Source: Eutreptiella sp. 'Long Island Sound 2002'
Taxonomy: Eukaryota; Euglenozoa; Euglenophyceae; Eutreptiales; Eutreptiaceae
Direction: 5' to 3'
Length of the DNA: 64,000 nucleotides
NCBI GenBank assembly: GCA_964036045.1
Contig: OZ038381.1
Location: 151,670,352-151,734,351 of the forward strand
Shown here: positions 39,087-52,000 of the stretch, piece after piece
Numbering within the stretch: position 1 is the first letter of the stretch
How the letters are laid out: every line of letters begins with the position of its first letter
The notes under the pieces: model-generated
The model's database searches: none
What the model saw: the letters and a program-made list of their open reading frames with translations, nothing else
What the model was told of the DNA's origin: nothing
Position numbers and translations under genes: made by a program

Positions 39087-41810
39087 TCTTTCCTCCAGTC
39101 CACGGCATCGGACCGATCCTGTCCCTAACCTTCCCAATCGATGAAATCAATCAGGAGTTCTTATACGCTCAATTTAATTACCGAATCTTGCGGGAAATCG
39201 ATTAATTGATTGATTATTCTGACCCGATTTTCAGCCACAGTGAAAATGCCGCCCGTCGTCACCTGCGCGCGTGCTGGTGGCGTGTCTCCGTGGCGAGCTT
39301 TGTCTTGACTTTTTTTCCTGTACCTTTGAGGCTGGAAGGGACGTTAAGAGATGGATCTGTAGGGCTTTTCATGTACTTTCATCTGGTATGCTCACCGGAA
39401 TTTTGCGCCGTCGCGTCTTGGAGAGAACCGACGCGCAAGCCTTTCCGTCAACGGACCAAACTGACGGTTTGCATAGACTATTAGTTTGTAGGGAACTCGA
39501 CATTCCTCCCCTTCGCCTTCGTTTCGTGCCCCTTCCACATGGGCATATCGCTCCCCTCTGGGAAGTGGCTCATAGGGGTGTTTTGGGACACGCATGGGTG
39601 TGAAAAACCCAAGTCAAAATCGTGCGCAAACGCTAACTTTGTGTACCTGCCAGCATGAACGTAAATAATTTGACGCTTAATGCTCATAAGACCAATAGGC
39701 CGAGGCCATTTTCCATTTTGGAGCTAACTCAACGATGGCTCCACGCAATTGATTGCGTAACAAAACATGGTCGTTTGCAAGGACGACCTTTCCTCTAAAA
39801 TTTGGCGAAAATTGCCATGGCGCCAAGGCTCGTTCTCGAAGCCAAGGGCTATATGAGCCTCCACCTAAGACAATATGGAACGTAGAGAGCAGGAAGGACA
39901 TCCTGTATGGCTTCTTTGATTTTTGGAAATACATCTACTATTTTATATAATGTTGCCTTGTGAGCACCCGCGCCTATTCTGCCTTTTGCACATGTGCTCA
40001 TATACATGCATGATTGCCTTGGGATCCAAGGGAGGACTTGACCCGTAGTACGTATGTTTGTAAACACTTATTATGGGTCCTTCAATTTGGGCATATGCCA
40101 TATTATATGGGCTTCGGTGTTCCATCCGTACATATGTCCCAATATTGGCATTTTGGCCATTTTTCCCACTTTTGGTGTGCTCCAAGGGCCGAATTTTCAA
40201 AAATGGTTTTCTTGTGCTTCGGACCCGAACCAATGTTAACAAAGGGACTTAAGGCTTTGGGTTGCTGCCATGCAAAATTCTAAAGTCCATCTCCATTGGG
40301 AACCGGAAATTCAATATTTGGAGTAAACACCTTTGGGACTACTAACCCTCTTTTTGGCATGAATGGCACCCAACCCCGTCTCCCCCTTAATGTCCGCCCC
40401 TGAGTTCTATGCGCCCTTTGTCGAAGGCTAAGGGCAATATGGAAAGGGGACATAAAACCCCCTTGGAATAGGGTGTGTTTCATTGTATCCTCTTCTTGGG
40501 ATGGGAGAGCTATGGGTGGCTCAATATGGGGTATGCTACCATTTGCCATTTTTCGTGTACCATTTTTCTGCTAAGGGGACAAATGGATGGAGGCGACCTG
40601 GAGGGTTCACACCGGGCACATATTGGGACCTAAGTCTCATGTGTCTCTGGCAATTTGGGGTAGATGATTGCTCGCTGTGGCCATGGAGATATGGGATCGT
40701 GGGTGTCGGCCGTTTCGGCCAATTTTTGCTTTTTGTCCCATTTTAAGCCAAGTGGGGAATACTATATCTCCATCGGATGGGGGACCTAGCCAGGAACGAG
40801 TTACGATTCTTGTAGCAGATGACCAAGGGTCAATTGCCCTACAGGTTTGTATTTGCTGCTCAGGACCTTGCCGGAGTTATGCAACTCACGGTGCATGCCA
40901 CGTTTCCAAAATTTGCCTTTCTTGCTGTCTTCTGCCCCGTCGCGTGACCATCCCCTCGGGGAACAGCAAGCAGCCAACGTGACAGCAACCAAACCCCGAT
41001 GCAGAGGACCAAAGGGGACATCCAGGCCCCTGAATCAGGGCTTGGCTTGACAGGATCGCCATGAACGCCAACCCTGGCCGGCCACCTGAGATGGCTGACT
41101 TTGCCAGGTTTGGTATCCTGACCCCACTTGGCGACCTCGTGGCGCCGGGATACCAAGGAATCCGGGGGAACCGAGTTGCATAGGGCCTCTAGGGAGTGTC
41201 TGATCGAAGGGTGCAGGGTTGATTGCTTAGTCCCTGCCCTCGTGTGGCCCGGCTGAGGGGTCACTTCTGGACTTTTTTGAGCCAAAGTCAGGATGGGCTG
41301 AAACAGCCCATTTTCAGGTTCCAACTCCTAGGTGATAATGGCGGGGCCATATCTCTGGCTCAGAAGCGAGTTGGGACCGGCCATCAGAGGAATGTGGGAG
41401 GTCACTGTTGGCTGCCCTTGGAGTGCATTGGATCCCAGAAACGCGCCCCTGGCTGGTCGTGAGGCTTCTCCCTTGGCAGGGATCTAGGGTCCAGTTTTGA
41501 CAGGTCGGCGGGTTGTGTTTGAACACCCGTAGCCGCATGCCACTGAAGGGTTGGGACCTAGGGATGGGCTATGGCTGGGGACTCACTGTTCTTTGCCCTG
41601 AGGCGCCCCTACCCAACTCCATCGCTTAACCGACTTGTGTACATACCCTGATGTGTTTTTGTACATACCTCTGTTTTGTTTCAGAGTGATGAGGATCCTG
41701 GAACGCTTTGTTCTATGAGGATGCCACTGTGAGTGCAGTGTTCTCCTTGCGTGCTTGCTTGTGTGTCCGCTGCAGCGTGCCGTGGCCAGGCCCCCCCACG
41801 GGAACGCATC
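39087..41810 (+). repeat. Element B 5' LTR, giant, 5'-truncated
   Basis: About 2.7 kb. Its right end (TGCCGTGGCCAGGC ... GGGAACGCATCA at 41,810) matches the reverse complement of both A LTRs. Its left part (CCTGTCCCTAACC, GTGAAAATGCCGCCCGTCGT) resembles 51,700-51,920 of the A left LTR in reverse. About 80 bp of LTR 5' end seem missing or unrecognisable. More diverged from A than the two A LTRs are from each other. Confidence 0.65.
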
Positions 41811-44800
41811 AAAAGCGTTCCACCGCCGCTGAGGTACCCAATCCCAGCGTGTTACTCGGGGCCGTCGCGGAGACCAACGAGTACCCCGACCCCGGGGACC
41901 TCAAGTTCATTGCAGATTGCCGAAGAGGACTCTCACATCAACGAGCCCTTGCAGCATCCGCATCAACAGTAGGAGGATTCCGACATCAACGAGTCCTTGC
42001 AGCTTCCGCAGCTACAACCACACCCACAGCCACAGCAAAGCCCCATGGCCAGCCCCAAGAACTTGCGTCGGCAGCCCAGCTAGGCCATCATCCGCAGCCT
42101 CGTGCGGGGGCTGGAGTGCGACCAGGAGTACAGCCACTCTCGGGCCCAGGGGGAAACTGCCCCCCAGTACGTGGAGATCCGCGACAGTGTGAACCATCAT
42201 CGCGCGATGGAAATGGAGCTCCAAGCCCTGGGCTACGAGTACCCTTGGCAGCGGCAGTGGTGGCGCATCTGGCGTGACAGCCATTACATCGCCAACTTTA
42301 GCCCCGACCTCCACCAAGAGGACCGGCCGGCTGAAGAGCCAAGCGCGCCCACCCCGGGCAAGGGCAGCGCCAAAGCGAGAGCCGCCACCCTGGGCGACTT
42401 TATGGAGGTCGCTCGAAGGTCCAAGGCCGATCCTGCCCTTCCGTTGCACCTGAAGCGCTTAGGCCCAAGCAGCGACGTGGAGTAGACCCATCGGGGAGCG
42501 CAACCCCGCCCAGCACCGTCCGCCAGCAGCAGCAGTAGTGTGGCTCAAACCTTAGCTGCCCCTCAGCGAGGCGAAGTTGCCCGCGCGTGCGAGCGCGCCT
42601 GCGGGGTGCCCTGCAATCTTTGCGTTACCCGAGACCAGGCCACGCAGCAGAACGCTGCGGTGGACGGAGCCGTTGTGATCGCCCAGAAGGAGGCTGCCCA
42701 CTGGTACCACGGCATGGCAATCCACTCCTCGGCAGTTGCGGCCATCTGGGACGCACTTACAGCCGCAGCCGCGGGGAAAGCGGCGGTTGCCCCTGAAAGG
42801 CGTGAGGCGGAGGCAGCTGCGCAGGAAGCGGCGGCTGGTCACGAATCCTGCCCCGCCAAGGAGGCCATGGCCAAGAAGGAGGCGGAGGTGAAGGCCTTGT
42901 AGCAGGCCCTAGCCCGAGAGAGGGCACGGATGGAGGCGGAGATGAAGGCCCAAGCAGACGCGGCGATGCGGGAGGCCATGGAGACTGCGGGATGGAAGGT
43001 CGCCGAGGAGAAGGCCAAGACAAAGGCAGAGCTCAGGACCCTGGAGGCGGACAAGGCTCGGCGGCAGCAGCAGCGGGAACGGGAGGACGTGCCTGCCCAG
43101 GAAGAGGCCGAGAAGCGTGCAGCAGAGGCAACTGCCGCGGCTACGGAGAACGCCGAGAGGAAGATCCGCCGCGAGACGCCCCCGGGAGGGTCCCGGGTGG
43201 ACACCCTAAGGAGGTTCTTCGACAAGGACCCTGTCTCCAGGATGAAAATGGACCTGGAGGCGGGGGACTCTCTGAACAGCGAGCGCAGCGGACCCGCTGC
43301 CTGTCCCCGCCGCAACGGCAGGGGGAAGACCCCAGAAAGACCACGGTAGCCTGCCGAGCCGCATCCCCACGACTCCAACCCCTTCGTCACCTGCAGCGAG
43401 CCAACGGGCTGCAAGTTAGGAGTGCCCGGAGCCGGCGGCGGAAGAGGCGGTGATAAACCGCCGAGCTCAGGTGGAGAGGTTCCCCCACCTCCCTACCGCA
43501 GCAGGAAAAGCACCCCCGGGCGACCCCTGCCGAGATCTGGACACCGATGGGGAGACATGAACACTGATGATGACATGGCATTCGGCCCAGATGCGGACCC
43601 ATCTGGCGGCGGAGGATCCCCGGATGGCAGTCTGCCTGGACCTCCAAACCTCGAGGATTGCTGGGAGGAGGCCCACCTGGTGGACCACCAAACAGAGCCC
43701 CCCCTGACAGTGGATCCCCTGGAGGGCCACCAGGCGAAGACCCTCCCGACGAACCGCCGGGAGTGTACATCCCCGAGAATATCTAGGGATGGATCGTGTA
43801 CCTCAAGAGGAAGATCTGGAAATGGGAGCGCGAGGCGCAGGTCAACAAGATGGAGATCGGCAAGAGCGTCAACGTCGCTGCCAAGGCGTAGAAGGAGCTG
43901 GACATCGCCAAGTTCGAGGCCGGGAACCTGAGCGGCGTGGTCACCAAGCTGCAGAGGAGGCTGGACAGGCTGGACGACCTGAGGAGCGACAAAGCGACCA
44001 GCCGCCCCCTCTGGAGTTGGGCTCCAACCACAGCTTGAAACCTGGACCAGATCCAGGCAGGCCCCTCGGAGTGACCACGCGCTCCCCACCCGTGGAAGCG
44101 CCCGACGGCGCAACCTCATGCCCCAGCGGCGCAGCAGAGAAGAGGAGCGGGATGAATGGCTGAGTGCGGACTACTGCCGACGCCGTGACCCCCTCCGCGA
44201 CCTTGCTCAGCCCAAGCCGCCGAAGCACGCCCCGGAGCCAGCCCCACCGGCGTATGCCGAATACGCAGCGCTGCGGGACGAGGTCCCCAAAGAGGACATG
44301 GAGTGGGACATCGAGGGTCCCGATGGACACCGCATGGAGGACCTCGGGATTAGCCCACCCGTGGGATCAGCCAGCCGGAGCCAACGGTAATGCGAAGGGG
44401 AAGAGTACATGGAAGGCGTACACCGAGGAGTCCTCAGAGGAGCGTATGTGGAGGAACCGCAGCGCAGCTGCTTGGACTTCAAGGAGGAGATGGACGTGGC
44501 AGTCATGCGAAAGCACGGGGGACGCCAGTTGGAACCTCGGTCGACCTCGCGACCATCGTTTATGGTCTCCAAGGCGGTGGACGCCGCTGTTTGGGGAAGC
44601 CTGAAGGACATCAGGCCCCCCATGCACCATGGGAACCCCCTCAGCCTCGGCCGCTTCTTTGAGTAGCTGCACGATAGGGGGATGATCGTCTCTGAAGACA
44701 TGGACCCTGTCGCGGCGGAGTAATATGTCTTCAAACGGTTCACGTTGGCACCTACCGGAGGTGCTCCAGAAATCTGTACTTCGTGGCGGCCAGGGAGGAG

Positions 44801-46049
44801 AAGCTCACGACCCACAAGGAGGCCAAGAAGTGGCTCAACGAGCAGCAGCGGGTGGGCGCCCCGCAGGTCGCCGCCAAGAGGTGGAGAGCTATCAAGCTTC
44901 AGCATGATGGCCCGGAGATCCGCCTGCGGGATTGGCGGGGCTTCCGAGGACAATACGTCCTGTTCCGCCGGAACGTGGAGGACTGGAACGAAGGTGATGA
45001 GCAGTCACGCCTGCTCAATCTCCTCCCGGACGCCTGGGTGAAGCGGGTCACGGAGGAGGAAGCGAAGAGGGCCAAGAGCAACCACATAGTCAAGATGATA
45101 TTCAACAAGGAGCACCGCAAGAAGGTGGTGAACCGGACAAGAGCCAAAGTTGCCCGGGAGTTCAAGAAGCAATCCCTGCGGAACGCCCCCCTCATCAGCG
45201 TTTCAGGGGATCGCAAGAAGGCAGCAATGTGGCGCCTGGACGAGTATCAGGTGGGCGGCCAGACAATCTGTTCGCAGGCCGTGCCTGCGCTGATGAGCTG
45301 CAATGACGTGCTGGAGTGGGTCAAAGAGGACGTACTCAAGGAGTACAAGAACCTCGCCCACAACCGCGGATTTTAGGGAGCCAACTGCAGCGTCCACCAG
45401 GTGGGCGCAGGGTGTGACGGGGAAGCCGTCATGGACCCAGCGGGGGCCGGAGGCGGCGGAGGTCTCGACGATGATGACGACGCGGAGAACCAGCTGAGAA
45501 CGCCCTCGGCGCCTTTGTTGCCAACAACCTGCACAAGGGAAGCACTCCAGGAAGCTGGAAGCCCCTTCAGCAGGGTTGGAAGAAGAGGGAGAAGAAGCAG
45601 CCCCGCCGAGTCGGCCACCCGCGACTGTCCTTTAGGGAGTTCATTCGAACGCCTCTTCAGGGCTGCTTCGTCTGGTACGGGCGGTACTCCCCCTTCCAAC
45701 ATGATCACCGGACGTGCCCCATCCACAAGGCCTACACGGAGGCGTACAGGAAGGCGCACGGGACCAAGAAGCGTACGTCAGCCAACATCCGGGAAGCCAA
45801 AGTGGAGCTGTCCAAGGAAGACCTCTCCAAGCTGATGATGGTTGGGACGGAACTGGCGAAGGAGATTCAGGAGATCATGAGAGCTTAGGGATCTACGCCG
45901 GACAAGGACAAGGACAAGGACAAAGACAAGAAGGGCAAGAGCCGGTGGAGGAAGAAAGGAGACATGGTGAGCGAGGTTTCTGCGGAGGAGGACATCCCAA
46001 CCACCGACGCCCCTTAGCGGAGCCCCAGCAGCCAAGGGCCCCAGCTAGG
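41811..46049 (+). pseudogene. Element B gag-like polyprotein, decayed
   Basis: Collinear with A's polyprotein from the leader to its end. Recognisable pieces: 42,102-42,485 (GDFMEVARRSKADPALPLHL), 42,540-42,902 (ACERACGVPCNLCVTRDQAT), 42,930-43,349 (Ala/Glu/Lys coiled coil), 43,480 (VPPPPYRS), 44,118-44,390, 44,783-45,376 (WLNEQQRVGAPQVAAKRWRA, FRRNVEDWNEGDEQSRLL) and 45,650-46,020 (YGRYSPFQHDHRTCP, REAKVELSKEDLSKLM). Stops at 42,483 (TAG), 42,900 (TAG) and 45,374 (TAG), plus several frameshifts, are absent at the aligned A positions. The copy ends at CCCAGCTAGGGCGGT, where A continues into pol. Confidence 0.8.
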
Positions 46050-46210
46050 GCGGTTGGAGGCAGAGGGGTGGTCTACAGAGTCTACAGTGGCACCATGATA
46101 GTAACCGTATACCTGTATACAGGTTTACAGGTATACAGTGTCTACAGAGAGTCTACAGGGTCTACAGTGTGGTTTACACGTCTACAGGTATATAAGGAGT
46201 CTACAGACAG
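46050..46210 (+). repeat. TCTACAG-type short repeats
   Basis: Irregular direct repeats of GTCTACAG with GTATAC palindromes (GTATACCTGTATACAGG). They sit exactly at the 3' break of element B. Confidence 0.75.
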
Positions 46211-46975
46211 TATACATGCTGAATTTTGGCGTGGGAATCGTTGCGTGTTCTATTTTTCCGAGGATTTGTCGGCTTGCCAGTATTGTGAGGCATGTCAAAT
46301 ATTCAATAACGCTTTCGGGGTGTCCCCACTCATCATGCATGTGTGTAATCAAGGTGCAATACATGGCTACATGTGCTAAGGCCGGATGAAAGTAGATTTC
46401 TGTTTTGTGTAAATCTAAGTAAGTGTGTTGTATCGTACCGTTCCGATACACAATATGTTTTGTAATGTATCATATTCGCCCCGAACTCATGGGTCCAATT
46501 GAGTATCCTTTTCAAGATAGTCAAAAGATTCCAATGAAGGAATACCATGACTTGTCTTTGCTAAACCAATCCCATTCCTCTAAAACAGACCATACCCATG
46601 GCAACTTTAGAACACCCTCCTGCAACAAGTTTGAAGAACCTGCAAAAGGTCTCCCAACCTAGGCAAAAATTCTGCATTGGTTTTCAAAACCTGCAGTGTG
46701 GCGTGCCTGTGCCTGTGCCTGTGCTTGTAAATGAGTGGTGTGCTTGTGTGGAGTGCTGGTGCATATTTAGTGAGAGAGGTGCAAAACTGGTGAGGGAGGT
46801 TCCACCTCAAAACTCCGAAACAAGGGTTCGCAATCAAAGGACAGGGTCAACCCTGGCAAGCATGGGACAAAGAAAACAGGTACAGACTAGGGTTCTGGGA
46901 ACAACAAGTAAGAAACCATGTAACTGGGTACTGAGAAGCTCAGAGCCCAGTGGGGCCGCAATGGACAGAGCACTC
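46211..46975. other. No gene seen
   Basis: Non-repetitive DNA except four GTGCCT units near 46,700. No supportable coding region or element. Confidence 0.4.
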
Positions 46976-47318
46976 AAAAGAAGCTCACAGCACGTGCGAA
47001 CACTCAGATAACAGTCACAGCACGCGCCGACACTCAAATGACACTAACAGCACGCGCCGACACTCAAATGACACTCACAGCACGCGCGAAAACTCAAATG
47101 ACACTCAAAGGCACGCGCCGCCACTCAAATGACACTCACAGCACGCGTGAAGACTCAAATGACACTCACAGCACGCGTTGACACTCAAATGACACTCACA
47201 GCACGCGCAAAGACTGAAATGACACTCAGAGCGCGGCCTGACACTCAAATGACACTGACAGCACGCGCCGACACTTAAATCACACTCACAGCACGCGCGA
47301 ACACTCAAATGACACTCA
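46976..47318 (+). repeat. 30-bp minisatellite, about 11 units
   Basis: Unit ACTCAAATGACACTCACAGC plus ACGCGCCGAC, period 30 bp (one copy 31). Because 30 is divisible by 3, frames stay open along it; they are not genes. Confidence 0.9.
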
Positions 47319-47770
47319 CTTATACTGTGTGCACAGCGCGTGGCCTACAGCCCTTGAATGCATCATGTGTATGCAGAGAAGGGAGGCGAACAACAAAATT
47401 TTTTTTATTTCCTCAAATTAACCCAATTTATCCAATCACCACGAAACTCAACCAGGAGGTGAGCTCCTCCGGGGCTTACTTACCATACTCACCATGCATC
47501 ATGTGTATGCCGAAGGACATCCAACGCAAGGGCAACCCTAAGCGTTTAAACAACCCAACGGCGAATTCTAAAAGTCCCTAAGCGATTAATGCATCGTGCG
47601 TATCATGCATGCACTTCTCACCTTGCTTCCTATGGGAGAAAGAGAGGGAACACCGAGCAACTGCACAGCGCAAAACGAAGCCTAGGCGTTTTATCCAACC
47701 CTATAGTAACGCTACGGCGAGGCAGGCACGAGCAAGCAGTTTCCTTTTTGACGTGTGAGAAAAACAGAAG
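47319..47770 (+). repeat. Fragment of the C/D-family 3' region
   Basis: Matches the reverse complement of element D 29,690-29,950: TGTGCACAGCGCGTGG, GGTGAGCTCCTCC, CTTACTTACC and CCTAAGCGTTTAAACAACCC. It stops just short of the structured RNA region. Shows a third copy of the family with this end. Confidence 0.8.
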
Positions 47771-49031
47771 TGTGGATGGATGCACAGGGAAAGCGCAACG
47801 AACTGTGGATGTCTAGATTTGACACATGCATCGCCAGCAGATCGCATATTCTACCCCTACGTGCACGCTGCGGCCACCTACCTGGGGGTCCAACAAGCGG
47901 CCACCGCCAGCAGGGTCAACCTACCACCAAACCTGATACGGCAGATGACGTGGACACTATTCATAGCACGCATTGTGGCACTCTCCACCCAGGCCCTGAC
48001 GTACTTCCTACGAGCCGTGCTCAACGCAGCTATAGGGTTCCAGGCCCTGCACCTAACGCACCCCCAAGAAATGCTACAGGAGGCCACTACCACGCTAGGG
48101 CGAGTGTGTACCATCCACGGCCACCGACTCACGTCACTACCCGCGGCTATACGCGCGGCGTCGCTACCATACTACGGGGACAACACCGACCACCTCGTCA
48201 ACAATGGGTACACAGCTCACACTGCGACCCACCTGCACCGTCTCATGCACAATCATACCCCAGAGGTGAGGGAAGTCTTCACGCTGACAATACAAGAGGC
48301 CCAGTACCAGCGCAACACCTGCCCCCAGTACATACTTCACCAGCGGGTGCTCCCCACCAAGGTAGGGACCTGCATATGGGACCACCTACAACTCCTGCTA
48401 CCCCACCACCAACATGTCATCCAAACGAACCATCCATGCAGGGAGACCGGCCCTGTGGCGGTCGTACACACCGATGTGGGTGGTGGACCGACGGGAAGCA
48501 CCACCACTCTGGACCTGGTGGGTACCACCCTACACCTCGTACGAGTCACCCCGAACCTGATGTGGGCCCTCAAACGGGTGGGCACACACCACGTCTCCTC
48601 CCTACAGCACCCGGAGTGGCCCAACAAATCGGTCCTGGAAGGTCACATGCGCAACGCGGCCGCACAAACCGGACACCAACAGCCGACCGATGGGGAAGTA
48701 CGTGGGGCATACAACCTGTTTTGGAGCACGCACAAACGGCCGCTATCACAGGCCCCACCCCGCGGGAACCAAGCCCACCACGGGCCGCCGGAACAAGTGG
48801 AGTATGTGCCAGGCGCCACGGTGCCAGCGGTACTCCTCCTGGCACCCAACGGACTCAAAACCACTTTGCGACCTGGCAGAGCGCGCAGCAACTTGTGGAT
48901 GCTACCGCTGCCCAGGGCAGGCAACTTCTGTCCGCCACCGCTGTCGCAGGGCAAGCTGACACGCACCCCCACCACTTGCCAGAGATGTAGGCTCCAAGCA
49001 CTAGCCACCCCATGGCCCCTCCTCCAACTAC
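47756..49031 (+). pseudogene. Probable non-LTR retrotransposon RT C-terminal region
   Basis: Open for over 420 codons. Near the start: YLGVQQAATASRVNLPPN, then STQALTYFLRAVLNAAIGFQ, the kind of thumb region that follows the palm of LINE-type reverse transcriptases. Further on VAVVHTDVGGGPTGSTTTLD looks like the first strand of an RNase H. A CQRC pair lies near the end. No palm motifs are present upstream, so it is 5'-truncated; its 3' side is cut by the A LTR at 49,032 (the frame then runs 44 nt into the LTR). Identification is by pattern only. Confidence 0.4.
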
Positions 49032-51989
49032 TGACGCGTTCCCGTGGGGGGCCCGGCCACGGGACGCTGCGGTGACACGCACAAGCAAGCAGGCAGGCAA
49101 AGCACTGCGCTCACTGGGGCATCAATACGCTCGTGTCATGTGACAAAGCGTTTCAGGATCCTTGCCACTCTGAAACAAGGTAACAAAAGTATGTACAGCA
49201 ACACATCAGGATATGTACACATGGGGTTAAGACTGGACTGGGATAAGGGCATCACAGGACAATAGACACTCAGTCCCAACTTGTATCCCAATCCCAGGTC
49301 CGACCCTCTCAGTGGCTGGTCGGGGCGGGGGCTCAAACACAACCCATGCCCTGCTCAGTCCGGACCCTGAAACCCTGCCATCAGGAGGGGTGTCCCGCCC
49401 AGCCAGAGGCGAGTCTCTGGGAACCAAGATGCTGCAAGGCCAACCAACAGTAGCTCCCCATGCTCCCTTAACAGCGGGTCCCAACTTTTCTTCTGAGTGA
49501 GAGGAATGGCCCCGCCATTATCCCCTAGGAGTTGGTAGCTGAAAATGGGCTGTTTCAGCCCAAACTGACATTAGCTCAAAAATCTCCAAAACCGGCCCCT
49601 GGTCCGGACGTGCCAGAGGTAGGGACGAGGCAATTGACCCTATGCCCTTTGAGTGTGAACTTACTGGGGCCCTCACCCAACCTGGTTCCCTCTGAGGTCC
49701 CCGCATCAGGGCACCACGGGTTCGGCAAGTGGGGTCATGATGCCAAAATCACCAAATTTGGCGTCATTCCCACGCGTGGCTCGCCCGGCCAGGGCAAGGT
49801 CAATGGCTCACAGGACAGGAGGGGGGACCTAGGACCTTATACTGAGTGTACAACGTGGAATTAGGTCCGGGCTCCCTGTGGGCAAAAAGATATGGGGCCG
49901 CCAGTTGACCACACGGGGGGGGTGAAATTGGGGTCCAAAAAGGGGGTCATTTTGGCCAGTCAAAATGAGCCAAAATTTGGGGGTGCTCCCAATAGTATAT
50001 CTCCACGCCGGCTTGGAGATCGGATCCGCCATGTCATACGCGATTCCACCAGGAGTCCAATCCAGACTCCCATGCCCTTGGCTCTCACAGATCTCCACGC
50101 CACTCGGCGTGGTGACAATCCCAATTGGGTCCACAAATGCCAAAATGGCAAAATTGTCCACACTCACTTTGGGCTAGCACCCTAACGAAGGTTGCTCCGC
50201 TTCGCCCACGTGGTGTGTGAACCATGCTGACCAATGTCCATAATACCCATGTCATATATGGTCTATTGGTCCATGAGTCTGGCGTGCACGAGGGTGCTGA
50301 ACATGGTGCACGGCGGGCAGAAAATGTGGAAAATTGCCCAAAATGGCCGAAAATGCGCACACTCATGCTTGGGGCAAATGAGGCACATGCCCGACTTGGA
50401 GTGGAGTGTGCCATAGAATTGGTATCAAGTCATATGTGTCCAACATATCTTTTGGGCGTCGCCCAACTCCTCCGGTTTTCAGAATGGCAGGGTCGCCAAG
50501 TGAGCCCATGATTTGGGAGGGTCCCAAATCGCCAACATGGCGGCCTTGGTACGCCAGGTCCAAGAGGAGTTATTCGCCGGGTCCAACATATGTTGGGCAG
50601 CCAAGTATGTACCCACATGATATACTTGGGTCATGATGTCAATTGGGCGCAACGTTGAGATACACCGTCGCCACTTGACATCATGACGGGCAAAAAACAG
50701 CAAGATTGGCGAAAAAACACCCAAAAGTGCCTTGAAAGGCGCACAAATATATTATAATACCTTCGGCTTGGATTGAGTAATTGACCAATTCTTCTAAACA
50801 CAATGACTTGACACCAATGACCTCCGACTCCACATATGTGCCCCACTTGGGGCGCTTTGGAAGGTCGCGCGCGCTGCCTCCCAAGTGGGCACATGCAAAA
50901 ATGAAATTTTGCAAAAAACACACCTTGCTCGCAACGCATCGCTTCGGGAACGCTCCACAAGCGTCCCGTCACGAAGGTTAGTCTCGCGAGTGTTGGTTGG
51001 GAGTACAATGAAGGGCCTCGTGCGATATGAGGTCCATTGTCGGCTTAGTCTTGGAATGGTGCACCCGCCCAATGGGCACGCGATATGACACCAAATATGG
51101 CATATAACCCTACCCAATCCTTCTACACCCAACCTAGTGGCCTAGAACCAAAGTATGCCTATATTCTAATGTAACTTTGGTCCCTTAACACGCGTACAAG
51201 TGTTTTGGTCGAAAATGGACCTCCTTTCGGAAAGCAGAATTTTAGCATGCACGCAAAATATATTGCCAATATGTATATGGCGATCATATATGCACTATCC
51301 GGGGAAGACAAGTGACATGCCCCAGATGTAGAGGCAAGCAAGGGTGGGACAAACGCGAACTCAACATACTTCTACACGTGCTTGGACGCCAAGTACGTGA
51401 AAAAGTGCACTTCTTGGAGAACACTCAAAATGAATAACCCTTTGGGCCTATTGAGTTGGGATCCTTTGGCCTCGTCCTATGCCTATGGGGGGTAAAACCT
51501 CATACACAGTGCCTATGAGGCACGTTAGTTCGCCCTTGGGCGCTTGAACGCTCGTAACCCTTGTTATACCCCTTGGGGGTTCAAAGCGCCTTCGGCTGCC
51601 CAGATTTTCTGGGAAAAATCTGGGACGTGATCCGTTATATCAAGGAAAAAATTACGGATCACTCGAAGACTGTTTCAGTCTTAACTTCAAGAGAAATCGT
51701 ATTATGGATTTATCTAATGCAGTCCACGGAACAGGCGACGACAGGCGGCGCGACTGCGGCGATTTCACGACAATTGGAAATCGCGGTAGAAATCGGGTAT
51801 TTCACCGATTTCCGACTGAGAGTCGCCTAAGACAATAAAGTTATGGTAATTCTACATTGATTTAATGGTTAGAAATCGGGTTCCAGATCTCGCGGGTTAG
51901 AGAACAGGGATATCCCGCTGACAGCCGGTGTCAACGGCTTTCGCACGGGTGTGACGGCTCATGGGCCATAGGTTCTGGGTACCGCTTCA
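49032..51989 (-). repeat. Element A left LTR (3' LTR), 2,958 bp
   Basis: The right edge is fixed by the polypurine tract: sense strand TGAAGCGGTACCC begins the LTR. The left edge is where similarity with the right LTR and with B stops (sense ...GGGAACGCGTCA). Ends are TG...CA with near-inverted TGAAGCG/CGCGTCA. 49,032-50,145 aligns with 62,891-64,000 with about 4% differences in the part I compared. It interrupts the LINE-like frame to its left. Confidence 0.8.
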
Positions 51990-52000
51990 CCCCCCTCCTT
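51990..52000 (-). promoter_or_regulatory. Element A polypurine tract
   Basis: Sense strand AAGGAGGGGGG directly before the LTR's TGAAGCGG. Confidence 0.75.

Noticed and set aside
46976-47318. Cys-rich frames over the 30-bp repeat
   Set aside because: Period is divisible by 3, so frames stay open by construction.
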